A stretch of DNA of 13,564 bases from Alistipes sp. UBA928 (GTDB taxonomy: Bacteria; Bacteroidota; Bacteroidia; Bacteroidales; Rikenellaceae): NCBI GenBank assembly GCA_002293665.1, contig DBDQ01000080.1, positions 36,891 through 50,454 on the forward strand, in the 5' to 3' direction. A model generated the notes under the pieces. That model was not told the DNA's origin, made no database searches, and saw only the letters and a program-made list of their open reading frames with translations. This document shows positions 6,795-13,513 of the stretch, one piece after another (the stretch's first letter is position 1; each line of letters begins with the position of its first letter). A program made the position numbers and the translations under genes.

Positions 6795-7679
6795 CTATGG
6801 GTTGACGTATACGGTCTCGCCCAACTGCCTGATGCGGAACTGCCCGGAGGAGAGCTCTGTGCCGTCGAGAATGAGGCGGCCCTGCATGTCGGCGGGGATG
6901 AGCTGCGCCACGGCCCGCGGGTTGGGTTTTGGCTGAGTATTAAGCACTACGGTGGGAGAATCGCCCGCCGGTTGCAGTTCGAGCACCATCGGAATTCCGC
7001 TCAGGTCGTCGTGCGGAAGGAGCCCATCGGTCTCCGAAAATCGACACACGGTGTATGTCAGGCGCCCTCTTATAGGTGTCACGCTGTACCTGCGGCTCAC
7101 GCTGCTCGTGGTTTCGCGGCCCAGAAAGAGCGACAGGTACTCCTCCTCGAGGCGGTTCAGTTCGGCCAAAGCGCTGCCCAGGCCCCCTCCGAAGACGTTT
7201 TCGCCCACCTCGCCCGTAATCAGGTCGAAGCGGCTGCGGCGGATCGAAAATATCTTCTCGGCGGCGAGGCGCGCACTCTCCTCAAGGCTCATGGCCGCAG
7301 CCGAGGTCTTGTCGACCGTCAGGCGCGGGAAGCCTCTCGCGGGATTCATGTGGGTGGGGCTCGCCGGTTCGACCGCGGGGGTGGTTGCGAGAGTGGGTGC
7401 GGCGTCCTCATGCTGTGGCATGTCGTTGACGTCGAATAGTTTGGCCGACGTTACCTCGTGCAATACTTTGTCTGTCAGCGGGGCTGTAACTCCCAGATAT
7501 TTCTGTGCATAACGGGCGTAAGGGCCAGCGATTATCTCCTGTTGCTCGACGGTGACCGTGATCCCGAGCGTCGTTCGTTCTCCCTGGTTATGAGTCGCTT
7601 GTGAGTTGGCTGTGAGAGGCGCGATCGCGGCGGCAAGGGCTGTGGCCGCGGCGAGGCATGTCGATACTATTTTGTTCAT
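6795..7679 (-). CDS. DUF4831 family protein, probably secreted or envelope-located
   Basis: This is a 294-aa protein of unknown function. The ATG at 7679 gives a clear signal peptide: MNK, a hydrophobic Ala-rich stretch to about residue 20, then a likely cleavage after TANSQA. The longer frame upstream to 7712 would put 11 polar residues before it and run past the promoter element, so I rejected that start. The mature part has family hallmarks: IAGPYARYAQKYLGV, then AAEKIFSIRRSRFDLITGEVG followed by LNRLEEEYLSLFLGR, and DDLSGIPMVLEL near the end. An Ala/Pro/Thr-rich stretch (about 93-112) looks like a flexible insert. It has no Cys lipobox. The TAG stop is 23 bases before the SDR gene, so both are likely co-transcribed. 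Confidence 0.75.
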   Translation of the reverse strand: MNKIVSTCLAAATALAAAIAPLTANSQATHNQGERTTLGITVTVEQQEIIAGPYARYAQKYLGVTAPLTDKVLHEVTSAKLFDVNDMPQHEDAAPTLATTPAVEPASPTHMNPARGFPRLTVDKTSAAAMSLEESARLAAEKIFSIRRSRFDLITGEVGENVFGGGLGSALAELNRLEEEYLSLFLGRETTSSVSRRYSVTPIRGRLTYTVCRFSETDGLLPHDDLSGIPMVLELQPAGDSPTVVLNTQPKPNPRAVAQLIPADMQGRLILDGTELSSGQFRIRQLGETVYVNP

Positions 7680-7709
7680 GGCGTCAGTTTTTGATGTATA
7701 TGCAAAGAA

Positions 7710-7717
7710 CAAATCTA
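7710..7717 (-). promoter_or_regulatory. Probable internal promoter -7 element for DUF4831-SDR
   Basis: On the minus strand the bases read TAGATTTG, a perfect TAnnTTTG, 30 bases before the ATG at 7679 and within the 49-base gap after trmN6. No TTG lies at the ideal distance; the nearest candidate is about 12 bases away. It may let the last two genes be expressed apart from the rest of the operon. Confidence 0.5.
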
Positions 7718-7728
7718 CGAATTTATTT

Positions 7729-8520
7729 TCAAAAATAGAGATAAAAATCGCGTGTGAGCGCTCTGTATTCTTCCGAGAATGCTCCCGGATTGTCGCCGCC
7801 TATGATAAGCGTGGTCGATTCCGCCGGAGGCACAGGGGAATCTGCGGCGGCGGCGGTGTGCAGAAACTCTATCAAAGTGCGTTTGGGCCCGCTTTTCGGG
7901 GTGGAGTGCACTTCCGTGAGGCGCGAGGGGAGGAATCCGGCGGAGACGGCCTCAGCGATCATCACGCGAGTCGAGTGGCCGGCGGGCACGATCAGCGAGA
8001 TCCGCCCGTCGGGTTTTAGCAGCCTGAAGCAACATTTCATCAGATCGTCGTAACTCAATGATCCTGTGTGGCGTGCCGTGTTTCGCAAAACATCGGGAGA
8101 TGCGAGCGAATCGACGAAGTATGGTGGATTCGAGACTATGTGATCGAACTTTTTTTGTATCAGCCGGGCAAACTCCTGAACCGTCATCGGCGGGTGCATC
8201 ACAAGTTTTTCTGCCCACTCGCTCGCCTCGAAATTGCGCCGGGCCGCCTCGCAGGCCACGGGGTCGATCTCCACCGCCTCTATGACAGATTCCGACCCGA
8301 GCCCGGCCTTGAGATCAAAGCTTTCCGTCCGCTGTGCCAACTGCAAGGCTACAAGGCCGGTACCTGTTCCTATATCGAGTATCGCTTTATCCCTCCGTGG
8401 ATCGAGTCGGCACCACGCACCCAACAACACCCCATCGGTGCCAACTTTCATAGCACAGCTCTCCTGATTAACTACAAAGCGCTTAAAACAAAAAGTATTA
8501 CGCCCCGACATCTCTATCAT
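7729..8520 (-). CDS. trmN6: tRNA1(Val) (adenine-37-N6)-methyltransferase
   Basis: This protein (also called YfiC) is a SAM-dependent methyltransferase that in E. coli makes m6A37 in tRNA-Val. The 263-aa protein carries the highly conserved N-terminal block FKRFVVNQESCAMKVGTDGV (12-31), SAM motif I DIGTGTG (49-55), acidic motif II (AVEIDP), and the N6-adenine methylase motif NPPYF (131-135). It ends with TRDFYLYF, as in the family. Its ATG (8520) overlaps the stop of the TIGR02757 gene as ATGA; a second ATG three codons later (8511) is also possible. A tRNA-Val gene lies about 3.6 kb upstream, but its anticodon loop would need checking against the substrate rule before linking the two. Confidence 0.92.
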   Translation of the reverse strand: MIEMSGRNTFCFKRFVVNQESCAMKVGTDGVLLGAWCRLDPRRDKAILDIGTGTGLVALQLAQRTESFDLKAGLGSESVIEAVEIDPVACEAARRNFEASEWAEKLVMHPPMTVQEFARLIQKKFDHIVSNPPYFVDSLASPDVLRNTARHTGSLSYDDLMKCCFRLLKPDGRISLIVPAGHSTRVMIAEAVSAGFLPSRLTEVHSTPKSGPKRTLIEFLHTAAAADSPVPPAESTTLIIGGDNPGAFSEEYRALTRDFYLYF

Positions 8521-9302
8521 TGCTTCATGTCACCGGAGATTCCCGCTCCGAAAAGCGCGAAATCGAACCGCACGGGGTCGGCCGAATCGAACTCGCGGAG
8601 GCGTGCCGTCACCTCCTCCACAGCCTTCCAGTCGTTCTGGCGACGTTGAAGAAGACCCAGCGAGCGCGCCGTGGCGGCGCTGTGAACGTCGAGCGGCAGG
8701 TACAGTGCCGACGGTGGGATCGCGCGCCACAGTCCGAAGTCGACTCCGCGGTCGTCGCGCCGTATCATCCAACGCAGGAACATGTTGGTACGCTTGCACG
8801 CCGCACCGCGGTCGATCGACGAGAGGTGTTTTTCACACCTCACGGCGTGCGGCGGCGTGAAAAATTCGCACCGGAACCGCGCGATTGCCGTCCGTATGTC
8901 GCCCGAGCGTGCGTATTCCCCCTCAAAAAACGCCCCCACCGAACCGAACTCGCTGTAAATGTGGCGCAAGGATAGCAAAAACGAGCGAAAATCGCCTCCG
9001 TTGAAAGTGCGGTGAACGAATACGGAAACGCCGTCCAACTCCGCCTCGGAGGCGTTCATCACAAAGTCGTGTGGCGCATTGTCGAGAAGGTCGATCATCC
9101 GCCCGGCACTCTTCACGATCGCCTTTCGGTTGCCCCACGCGATGGTCGCGGCCAGGAAGCCTGCGATCTCGATGTCGTATTGCGCAGAAAACCTGTGAGG
9201 CACAGAAACCGGGTCACAGGCCACAAATTCCGGGGTGTTGTAGTGATCGTGCAACCTGCCGAGCAATTCGCGTAAGCCGTTACTTGAGACGATATCGTTC
9301 AT
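8517..9302 (-). CDS. TIGR02757/DUF2400 family protein
   Basis: This is a 261-aa conserved protein of unknown function, found in Bacteroidota and a few other phyla. Recognisable family blocks are IAGFLAATIAWGNRKAI, FVHRTFNGGDF, KRTNMFLRWMIRRDDRGVDFG, LPLDVHSAATARSLGLLQRR, DWKAVEEVTARLR and SADPVRFDFALFG. I place the start at ATG 9302; a GTG two codons upstream is less likely. The gene begins 11 bases after the lolD stop, and its own stop overlaps the trmN6 start as ATGA, so the two proteins are made in step. That coupling hints at a nucleic-acid-related job but does not prove one. Confidence 0.85.
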   Translation of the reverse strand: MNDIVSSNGLRELLGRLHDHYNTPEFVACDPVSVPHRFSAQYDIEIAGFLAATIAWGNRKAIVKSAGRMIDLLDNAPHDFVMNASEAELDGVSVFVHRTFNGGDFRSFLLSLRHIYSEFGSVGAFFEGEYARSGDIRTAIARFRCEFFTPPHAVRCEKHLSSIDRGAACKRTNMFLRWMIRRDDRGVDFGLWRAIPPSALYLPLDVHSAATARSLGLLQRRQNDWKAVEEVTARLREFDSADPVRFDFALFGAGISGDMKQ

Positions 9303-9313
9303 TGGCACAAACG

Positions 9314-9964
9314 TCAGATGATTACCCCGTCGGTCATGGTGATCCTGCGGTCGGCCATCGCTGCGAGGTTGTCGTCGTGGGTGACTATGATGATGGTTTG
9401 GCCGAAACGCTCGCGCAGCGACAGGAACAGCCGGTGGATTTCGTCGCGGTTGCGCGAGTCGAGGTTGCCCGAAGGTTCATCGGCCAGCAACACGGCGGGC
9501 GAGTTGATAAGCGCGCGGGCGATCGCAACTCTCTGTGCCTCACCGCCCGAGAGTTCCGCCGGTTTGTGATCGCGCCTCAAGTCGAGTCCGAGCATCTCTA
9601 TGAGTTCACCGGCGCGCGCCTCGACCTCTGCGCGATCCCTTCGGCCAATATAACCCGGAAGGCAGATGTTCTCGAAAGCCGTGAACTCAGGAAGCAGATT
9701 GTGGAACTGGAAAACGAAACCGACGCGGCTGTTGCGAAACGTCGACAACTCGTTGTCGTTCAACCGACCGACATCGACCCCGTCAATCACAACACTGCCG
9801 CTGTCGGGGCGGCTCAGTGTGCCCACGATCTGCAACAGGGTGGTCTTTCCCGCGCCGCTCGGACCCACCACCGAGACTATTTCGCCCCGTCGTACCGAGA
9901 GCGTAATACCCTTGAGCACAGTCAGTTTACCGAAACTTTTTCGCAGATTTTTGATCGCGATCAT
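9314..9964 (-). CDS. lolD: ABC transporter ATP-binding protein, LolD-like
   Basis: This is a 216-aa ATPase of the LolD/MacB class, which powers release of lipoproteins from the inner membrane or MacB-type export. It has Walker A GPSGAGKT (34-41), Q-loop Gln 86 in FVFQFHNLLPEFTAFENI (the LPEFTA wording is typical of LolD), signature LSGGE (138-142), Walker B LLADEP with Glu 163, D-loop SGNLD and His 196 in the H-loop. The start ATG overlaps the folP stop as ATGA. No LolC/LolE-type permease is nearby, so its partner must be encoded elsewhere. The symbol is assigned by similarity; closely related ATPases serve other exporters. Confidence 0.85.
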   Translation of the reverse strand: MIAIKNLRKSFGKLTVLKGITLSVRRGEIVSVVGPSGAGKTTLLQIVGTLSRPDSGSVVIDGVDVGRLNDNELSTFRNSRVGFVFQFHNLLPEFTAFENICLPGYIGRRDRAEVEARAGELIEMLGLDLRRDHKPAELSGGEAQRVAIARALINSPAVLLADEPSGNLDSRNRDEIHRLFLSLRERFGQTIIIVTHDDNLAAMADRRITMTDGVII

Positions 9965-10791
9965 CCGTTGACGTTTTTATAGTAGTTGTGGAGTTTGACC
10001 ACCTCTATGGCGGCGAGAGTGTCGTGGACTCGCAGTATGGACGCTCCGCCGCGAAGGCATGCCCAATGCAGTGCCGCAGTGCCCGACAAAGCCTCGGCAG
10101 GCGTGGTCTCCAAAATATTGTATACCATAGACTTGCGCGAGATTCCCGCCAACAGCGGCAGCTCGAAACGCCGGAACTCACCCAGATGGTGCAGCAGCCG
10201 GAAGTTCTGCGGCGTGGTCTTGGCGAACCCGAATCCCGGATCGAGTATGATGTCGCTGACCCCGGCAGCGCGAAGATCGGCGATCTTTTCGGCAAAAAAA
10301 TCCTTGACGTCGGCCACAATATCCTGATAATCCGTCATATCCTGCATATTACGCGGGGTTCCTCTCATGTGCATCAACACGTAGGGCACGCCGTATTTTG
10401 CCGCCACGCCGAATATTTCCGGATCAAGGGTGCCGCCCGATATGTCGTTGATTATGCACGGCCCGAAACGTTTGATGACCTTTGCGGCCACCTCGGAACG
10501 GAAAGTGTCGATCGACACGACCACTCCCGGCGCCTTTTCGCGCACCACCTCCACGCCAGTCATCACGCGGCTAAGTTCCTCTTCGACAGAGACATCCTCA
10601 GCTCCGGGACGCGACGAATAGCCCCCCACGTCGATGATGCGCGCACCCCATCCCACGGCCTCCTCGACCCTTGTGGTGATCTCCTCGATGTGCATCGAGC
10701 GGCTGGCAGCGAAGAACGAATCGGGCGTCACATTGACGATCGTCATCACCGCGGGTTTCTGCAAATCAAGTGTTTGGCTGCCTATTTTCAT
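9961..10791 (-). CDS. folP: Dihydropteroate synthase
   Basis: FolP condenses p-aminobenzoate with dihydropterin pyrophosphate in folate synthesis and is the sulfonamide target. The 276-aa protein shows all the family blocks: NVTPDSFF (20-27), DVGGYSSRPGA (54-64), SIDTFRSEVA (93-102), NDISGG (115-120), LMHMRGTP, DPGFGFAKT (184-192), GISRKSM (216-222) and RVHD (254-257). The ATG at 10791 was chosen because MKIGSQTLDLQKPAVMTIVN fits family N-termini; the open frame further upstream overlaps coaE and has no conserved content. It starts 10 bases after the coaE stop and its stop overlaps lolD as ATGA. Confidence 0.96.
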   Translation of the reverse strand: MKIGSQTLDLQKPAVMTIVNVTPDSFFAASRSMHIEEITTRVEEAVGWGARIIDVGGYSSRPGAEDVSVEEELSRVMTGVEVVREKAPGVVVSIDTFRSEVAAKVIKRFGPCIINDISGGTLDPEIFGVAAKYGVPYVLMHMRGTPRNMQDMTDYQDIVADVKDFFAEKIADLRAAGVSDIILDPGFGFAKTTPQNFRLLHHLGEFRRFELPLLAGISRKSMVYNILETTPAEALSGTAALHWACLRGGASILRVHDTLAAIEVVKLHNYYKNVNG

Positions 10792-10801
10792 GGTTTTGTG
10801 T

Positions 10802-11455
10802 TTAACGTTTTTCGAATTGTTCGAGCAGCATTTCGTGTATTTCTCCCACCTGCGCGGCAAGCCGCTCCACACTGCCACTGTTGTCGATCACTCGCCAGGC
10901 GCGTGCGGCGCGCTCCTCGTCGGTGAGTTGGTTGGTCATGCGCCGCATGACGTCTTCGCGACTCACCACCCTACTCTCCGCCTCACCGCGTACCAGCACT
11001 CTTTCGAGTCGTTCCTCGACCGGCGCCGCCACAGCGACCACACGGTCGACAAAACGATCGAAACCGCTCTCGAACAGTATAGCGCTCTCGAGCACCACAT
11101 AAGGCCGGTCGCGAAAAGGGAGCGTCCACGCCTCAAAGTCGAGCGCTACGGCGGGATGGACTATCGAGTTGAGCGACGCCAACAACATCTTGTCGCCGAA
11201 CACTTTAGACGCCACGTAACCTCTGTTTAATACGTTGTCACGATAAGCTTCGGGGCCCAACAGAGCCACAATCGCGCGTTTTATGCGTCCGTCACCGTCG
11301 ATCAGTTCGCGCGCGCGGCTGTCGGAGTCGTACACGGGTACGCCCCGTTCCGCCAACACTCTGCACACGGTGCTTTTGCCGCTGCCTATGCCACCCGTCA
11401 CCCCGACCCTGATCGTCAGGCCGTCTTCTTCCCTCTCTCCTCCGGCTTTGGTCAT
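10802..11455 (-). CDS. coaE: Dephospho-CoA kinase
   Basis: CoaE phosphorylates the 3'-OH of dephospho-CoA, the last step of CoA synthesis. The 217-aa protein has the P-loop GGIGSGKST (21-29), then YDSDSRARELI, the HPAV motif (IVHPAVALDFEAW) and the VLESAILFESGF block, all typical. The chosen ATG (11455) overlaps the ybbR stop as ATGA and gives about 12 extra polar residues (MTKAGGEREEDG) before the usual family start near IRVGVTGG. No ATG, GTG or TTG lies between, so the extension is probably real. Its DNA is unusually purine-rich (GGAGGAGAGAGG). CoA made here also feeds FabD, encoded 8 kb away. Confidence 0.94.
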   Translation of the reverse strand: MTKAGGEREEDGLTIRVGVTGGIGSGKSTVCRVLAERGVPVYDSDSRARELIDGDGRIKRAIVALLGPEAYRDNVLNRGYVASKVFGDKMLLASLNSIVHPAVALDFEAWTLPFRDRPYVVLESAILFESGFDRFVDRVVAVAAPVEERLERVLVRGEAESRVVSREDVMRRMTNQLTDEERAARAWRVIDNSGSVERLAAQVGEIHEMLLEQFEKR

Positions 11456-11889
11456 TCCTTCGTTTCTTCTTCCTCTTCGGCTGCTTCGGGTATGAATTCG
11501 GGGGCATCGATCACCTGCACCACTGTGAGGTCGGTGATCTTGCTGTTGATGGCCCTCTGCAACGAGGTAGGGGCTATGGTGAGCGCGCCCAGATTTTGGC
11601 GCGAGGGGCGTGGCGAGAGTTCGTCGAGGGTGAAACTAAGACGCCGTTTGAGCGACAGGCGCTGTGCGAGGATGGTCGATCCGCGACCCGTGACGGTGGC
11701 CGTGAGGCGGTATTTTTGGCCGTCGATGCGAATATTGAGCGGGATTTCCGTGTCGTACTCACTGTTCAACCGCCCTGCATACCACAGCACGGCCGAGCAC
11801 AACAGGCAGACCAAAAACGTGCGTGAAAGGGCCTGCCGGAGCACTTTGCGCGTTTTTTCAGCGAATATGTTGAGCAAACCTTTTTTCAT
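11452..11889 (-). CDS. YbbR-like membrane-anchored protein (short form)
   Basis: This is a 145-aa protein. A basic N-terminus is followed by one membrane segment (about 22-40, FLVCLLCSAVLWYAGRL) and a short extracytoplasmic part with YbbR-like features (EIPLNIRID, YRLTATVTGRGSTIL, PTSLQRAINSKI). It ends in an acidic tail (EAAEEEEETKE). Bacteroidota YbbR-domain proteins commonly precede coaE, as here, but are often twice this length or more, so this one keeps about one repeat. The ATG at 11889 is the first in frame. In Firmicutes, YbbR proteins (CdaR) regulate the c-di-AMP cyclase CdaA; no cyclase gene is in this window. Assignment rests on layout and synteny more than on strong motifs. Confidence 0.7.
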   Translation of the reverse strand: MKKGLLNIFAEKTRKVLRQALSRTFLVCLLCSAVLWYAGRLNSEYDTEIPLNIRIDGQKYRLTATVTGRGSTILAQRLSLKRRLSFTLDELSPRPSRQNLGALTIAPTSLQRAINSKITDLTVVQVIDAPEFIPEAAEEEEETKE

Positions 11890-11931
11890 GCCACAATCAA
11901 ACGGCTTACATCACTGACGCCCCGTCGGGTA

Positions 11932-11939
11932 CAAAGGTA
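11932..11939 (-). promoter_or_regulatory. Probable promoter -7 element for the ybbR-coaE-folP operon
   Basis: On the minus strand TACCTTTG perfectly matches TAnnTTTG and lies 42 bases before the ybbR ATG. No TTG sits at the usual distance of about 19 bases, so the -33 element is missing or degenerate. The stretch from here to 12084 shows no gene: short frames on both strands lack conserved content. Confidence 0.5.
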
Positions 11940-12084
11940 AAACAATCTTCCCGTAATCCCCTATTCGACAAGAATATTTTGTGGTTGCATCTGCGTTTTG
12001 TTCGTTCTTCGCGCCAAGAATGCTTTAATCGTGAAAATACTTCCGAGTACAGGCGCCGATCCCAAAGCAAAGTACACAGGGCAA

Positions 12085-12134
12085 CACCCACAAAGTAAAA
12101 GAGGACGTCTTCGTCCTCTTTTACTTTGTGGGTG
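12085..12134 (-). terminator. 23-bp perfect hairpin after tRNA-Val, overlapping its 3' end
   Basis: Arms 12085-12107 and 12112-12134 are exact reverse complements with a 4-base TCTT loop. The inner part (AAAAGAGGACG / CGTCCTCTTTT) is a GC-topped stem flanked by A and T runs, as in intrinsic terminators of either direction. The outer part extends through ACTTTGT into the last five bases of the tRNA acceptor stem (12130-12134). On the transcript the far arm ends in GGGTG, a copy of the tRNA 5' end. Confidence 0.75.
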
Positions 12135-12203
12135 CTACTGGATTCGAACCAGTGACCCCTACCCTGTCAAGGTAATGCTCTGAACCAACTGAGCTAAGCA
12201 CCC
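12129..12203 (-). tRNA. tRNA-Val (anticodon GAC)
   Basis: Read on the minus strand, the 7-bp acceptor GGGTGCT/AGCACCC is perfect. The D arm is GCTC-AGTTGGTTCA-GAGC. The anticodon arm is TTACC-TTGACAG-GGTAG (one T-G pair at the stem base), with anticodon GAC. The variable loop is GGGTC, and the T arm ACTGG-TTCGAAT-CCAGT is canonical. The discriminator base is A. The following bases are CA rather than CCA, so the CCA end must be added after transcription. It reads GUC and GUU valine codons; GTC is very common in this window. Confidence 0.97.
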
Positions 12204-12219
12204 GCGAAAATCGTGAGTG

Positions 12220-12249
12220 CAAAAGTAGTCAATTATTTTGGAAACACAA
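12220..12249 (-). promoter_or_regulatory. Promoter of the tRNA-Val gene
   Basis: On the minus strand TTG (12249-12247), exactly 19 bases, then TACTTTTG (12227-12220) form a near-ideal Bacteroidota promoter. Transcription would begin near 12213-12215, about ten bases before the mature tRNA 5' end at 12203. It lies in the gap after the sdaA stop codon. Confidence 0.7.
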
Positions 12250-12272
12250 CAGCACCCGCCGAAAAAAGAGAT

Positions 12273-13478
12273 TTATTGATCGTCGACAGCTGCCAGACCA
12301 CCCTCGGAAGTCTCTTTGTAGAGGCTCGGAATATCGTGTCCGGTGCGGCGCATGACCTCCACCACGCGGTCGAAACTCACGCGGTGCGATCCGTCGGAAA
12401 AAGTGGCGTAGGTGTTGGCGTCCAAAGCCCGCGCGGCGCCGAAAGCATTCCGTTCGATACACGGAATCTGCACGAGTCCGCAGATTGGGTCGCATGTAAG
12501 GCCCAAGTGGTGCTCCAGAGCCATCTCGGCGGCGTATTCGATCTGGGCGGGCGATCCGCCGAAGAGTTGACACGCGGCGGCGGCCCCCATTGCGCAGGCG
12601 ACGCCCACCTCGCCCTGGCACCCCACTTCGGCGCCCGAGATCGAGGCGTTGGTGCGCACCACGTTTCCGAACAGCCCCGCGGTGGCTATGGCCTTCATCA
12701 CCCTGCTTTCGCGAAAGTCGCGCGACAGCATCAGGTGGTAGAGCACGGCGGGAAGTATTCCGCTCGATCCACATGTCGGAGCTGTGACAATCTCTCCGCC
12801 CGAGGCGTTCTCCTCGGCTACGGCAAGTGCGTAGGCTATCACCATCCCGCGGCTCTGCATGGTCGACGAGTAGCCCTTGGCGCGGATCAGGTAGTCCGAC
12901 GCTTTTCGCCGCACACCGAGTCCGCCGGGCAGCGTTCCTTCGGCCTCGAGTCCACGTGCGATAGAGGCTTTCATCACCTCCCAAACCCGTGCAATGTAGT
13001 TCCATATCTCAGGTCCCTCGCACGCCTCGACATACTCCCAGTACGACGATCCGCGCACCTCGCACCAACGCTGAATGTCGGCGATGTGCGACAGGTCGTA
13101 GACATCGACCCGGGGCGTTTGGGTCGGCATATCGTCGGAGGCGAGATTTCCTCCGCCGATGCTGAACACCATCCAGTCGTCGAACGTCGATCCATCTTCC
13201 AGCACGCCCTGAAAAAGCATGCCGTTGGTGTGGAATTCGTGGACATGATCGGGCCGCCACACTATCTCCACGGGCCCGCGCGTACCGAGCACGCTTTCTA
13301 TGGCCCGGTCGGTAAGGTGTCCGCGTCCCGTGGCGGCGAGTGCGCCATAGAGCGTCACACGGAACCGCCGTGCGGCCGGACTGCGCTCGAGGAATAACTC
13401 GGCGGCCCTGCGCGGCCCCATCGTGTGGCTGCTCGAGGGGCCGTTGCCTATTCTAAAAATCTTTCTGATTGATTCCAT
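12273..13478 (-). CDS. sdaA: L-serine ammonia-lyase (single-chain, iron-sulfur type)
   Basis: This enzyme converts L-serine to pyruvate and ammonia with a [4Fe-4S] cluster. The 401-aa protein is a fusion of the beta and alpha parts. The N-terminal beta part has GPSSSHTMGP (13-22) and FSIGGG; the alpha part has APTCGSSG (Cys 236), GAEVGCQGEVGVACAMG (Cys 287, 295) and TCDPICGLVQIPCIERN (Cys 329, 333, 340), which include the cluster ligands. It ends ETSEGGLAAVDDQ, without the C-terminal Cys that several characterised bacterial enzymes place in the active site as the fourth cluster ligand. The ATG at 13478 is fixed by the conserved start IRKIFRIGNGPSSSHT. The likely -7 element is only seven bases upstream, so the mRNA may be nearly leaderless. 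Confidence 0.95.
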   Translation of the reverse strand: MESIRKIFRIGNGPSSSHTMGPRRAAELFLERSPAARRFRVTLYGALAATGRGHLTDRAIESVLGTRGPVEIVWRPDHVHEFHTNGMLFQGVLEDGSTFDDWMVFSIGGGNLASDDMPTQTPRVDVYDLSHIADIQRWCEVRGSSYWEYVEACEGPEIWNYIARVWEVMKASIARGLEAEGTLPGGLGVRRKASDYLIRAKGYSSTMQSRGMVIAYALAVAEENASGGEIVTAPTCGSSGILPAVLYHLMLSRDFRESRVMKAIATAGLFGNVVRTNASISGAEVGCQGEVGVACAMGAAAACQLFGGSPAQIEYAAEMALEHHLGLTCDPICGLVQIPCIERNAFGAARALDANTYATFSDGSHRVSFDRVVEVMRRTGHDIPSLYKETSEGGLAAVDDQ

Positions 13479-13485
13479 AATAACG

Positions 13486-13513
13486 CAAAGGTAAAGAATT
13501 TTCCCTACCTTTG
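13486..13513. promoter_or_regulatory. Two outward-facing TACCTTTG elements forming an inverted repeat
   Basis: CAAAGGTA (13486-13493, minus-strand TACCTTTG) and TACCTTTG (13506-13513, plus strand) are perfect inverted copies 12 bases apart. Both match the -7 consensus TAnnTTTG. The left one points to sdaA, the right one to sequence leaving the window. Neither has an obvious TTG at -33, so one or both may instead be a binding site. Confidence 0.5.

Noticed and set aside
9071..10926. Plus-strand open frames of about 300 codons opposite lolD and folP
   Set aside because: They are shadows of well-supported minus-strand genes and start and stop without regard to any regulatory signal.
11906..12183. 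Small open frames (about 60 codons) on both strands between ybbR and tRNA-Val
   Set aside because: They overlap the tRNA, its hairpin or the ybbR promoter, lack conserved content, and have no convincing start context.
12213..13397. Long plus-strand open frame (394 codons) antisense to sdaA and tRNA-Val
   Set aside because: The sdaA frame has all catalytic motifs; the antisense frame runs through the tRNA promoter region and has no recognisable domain.
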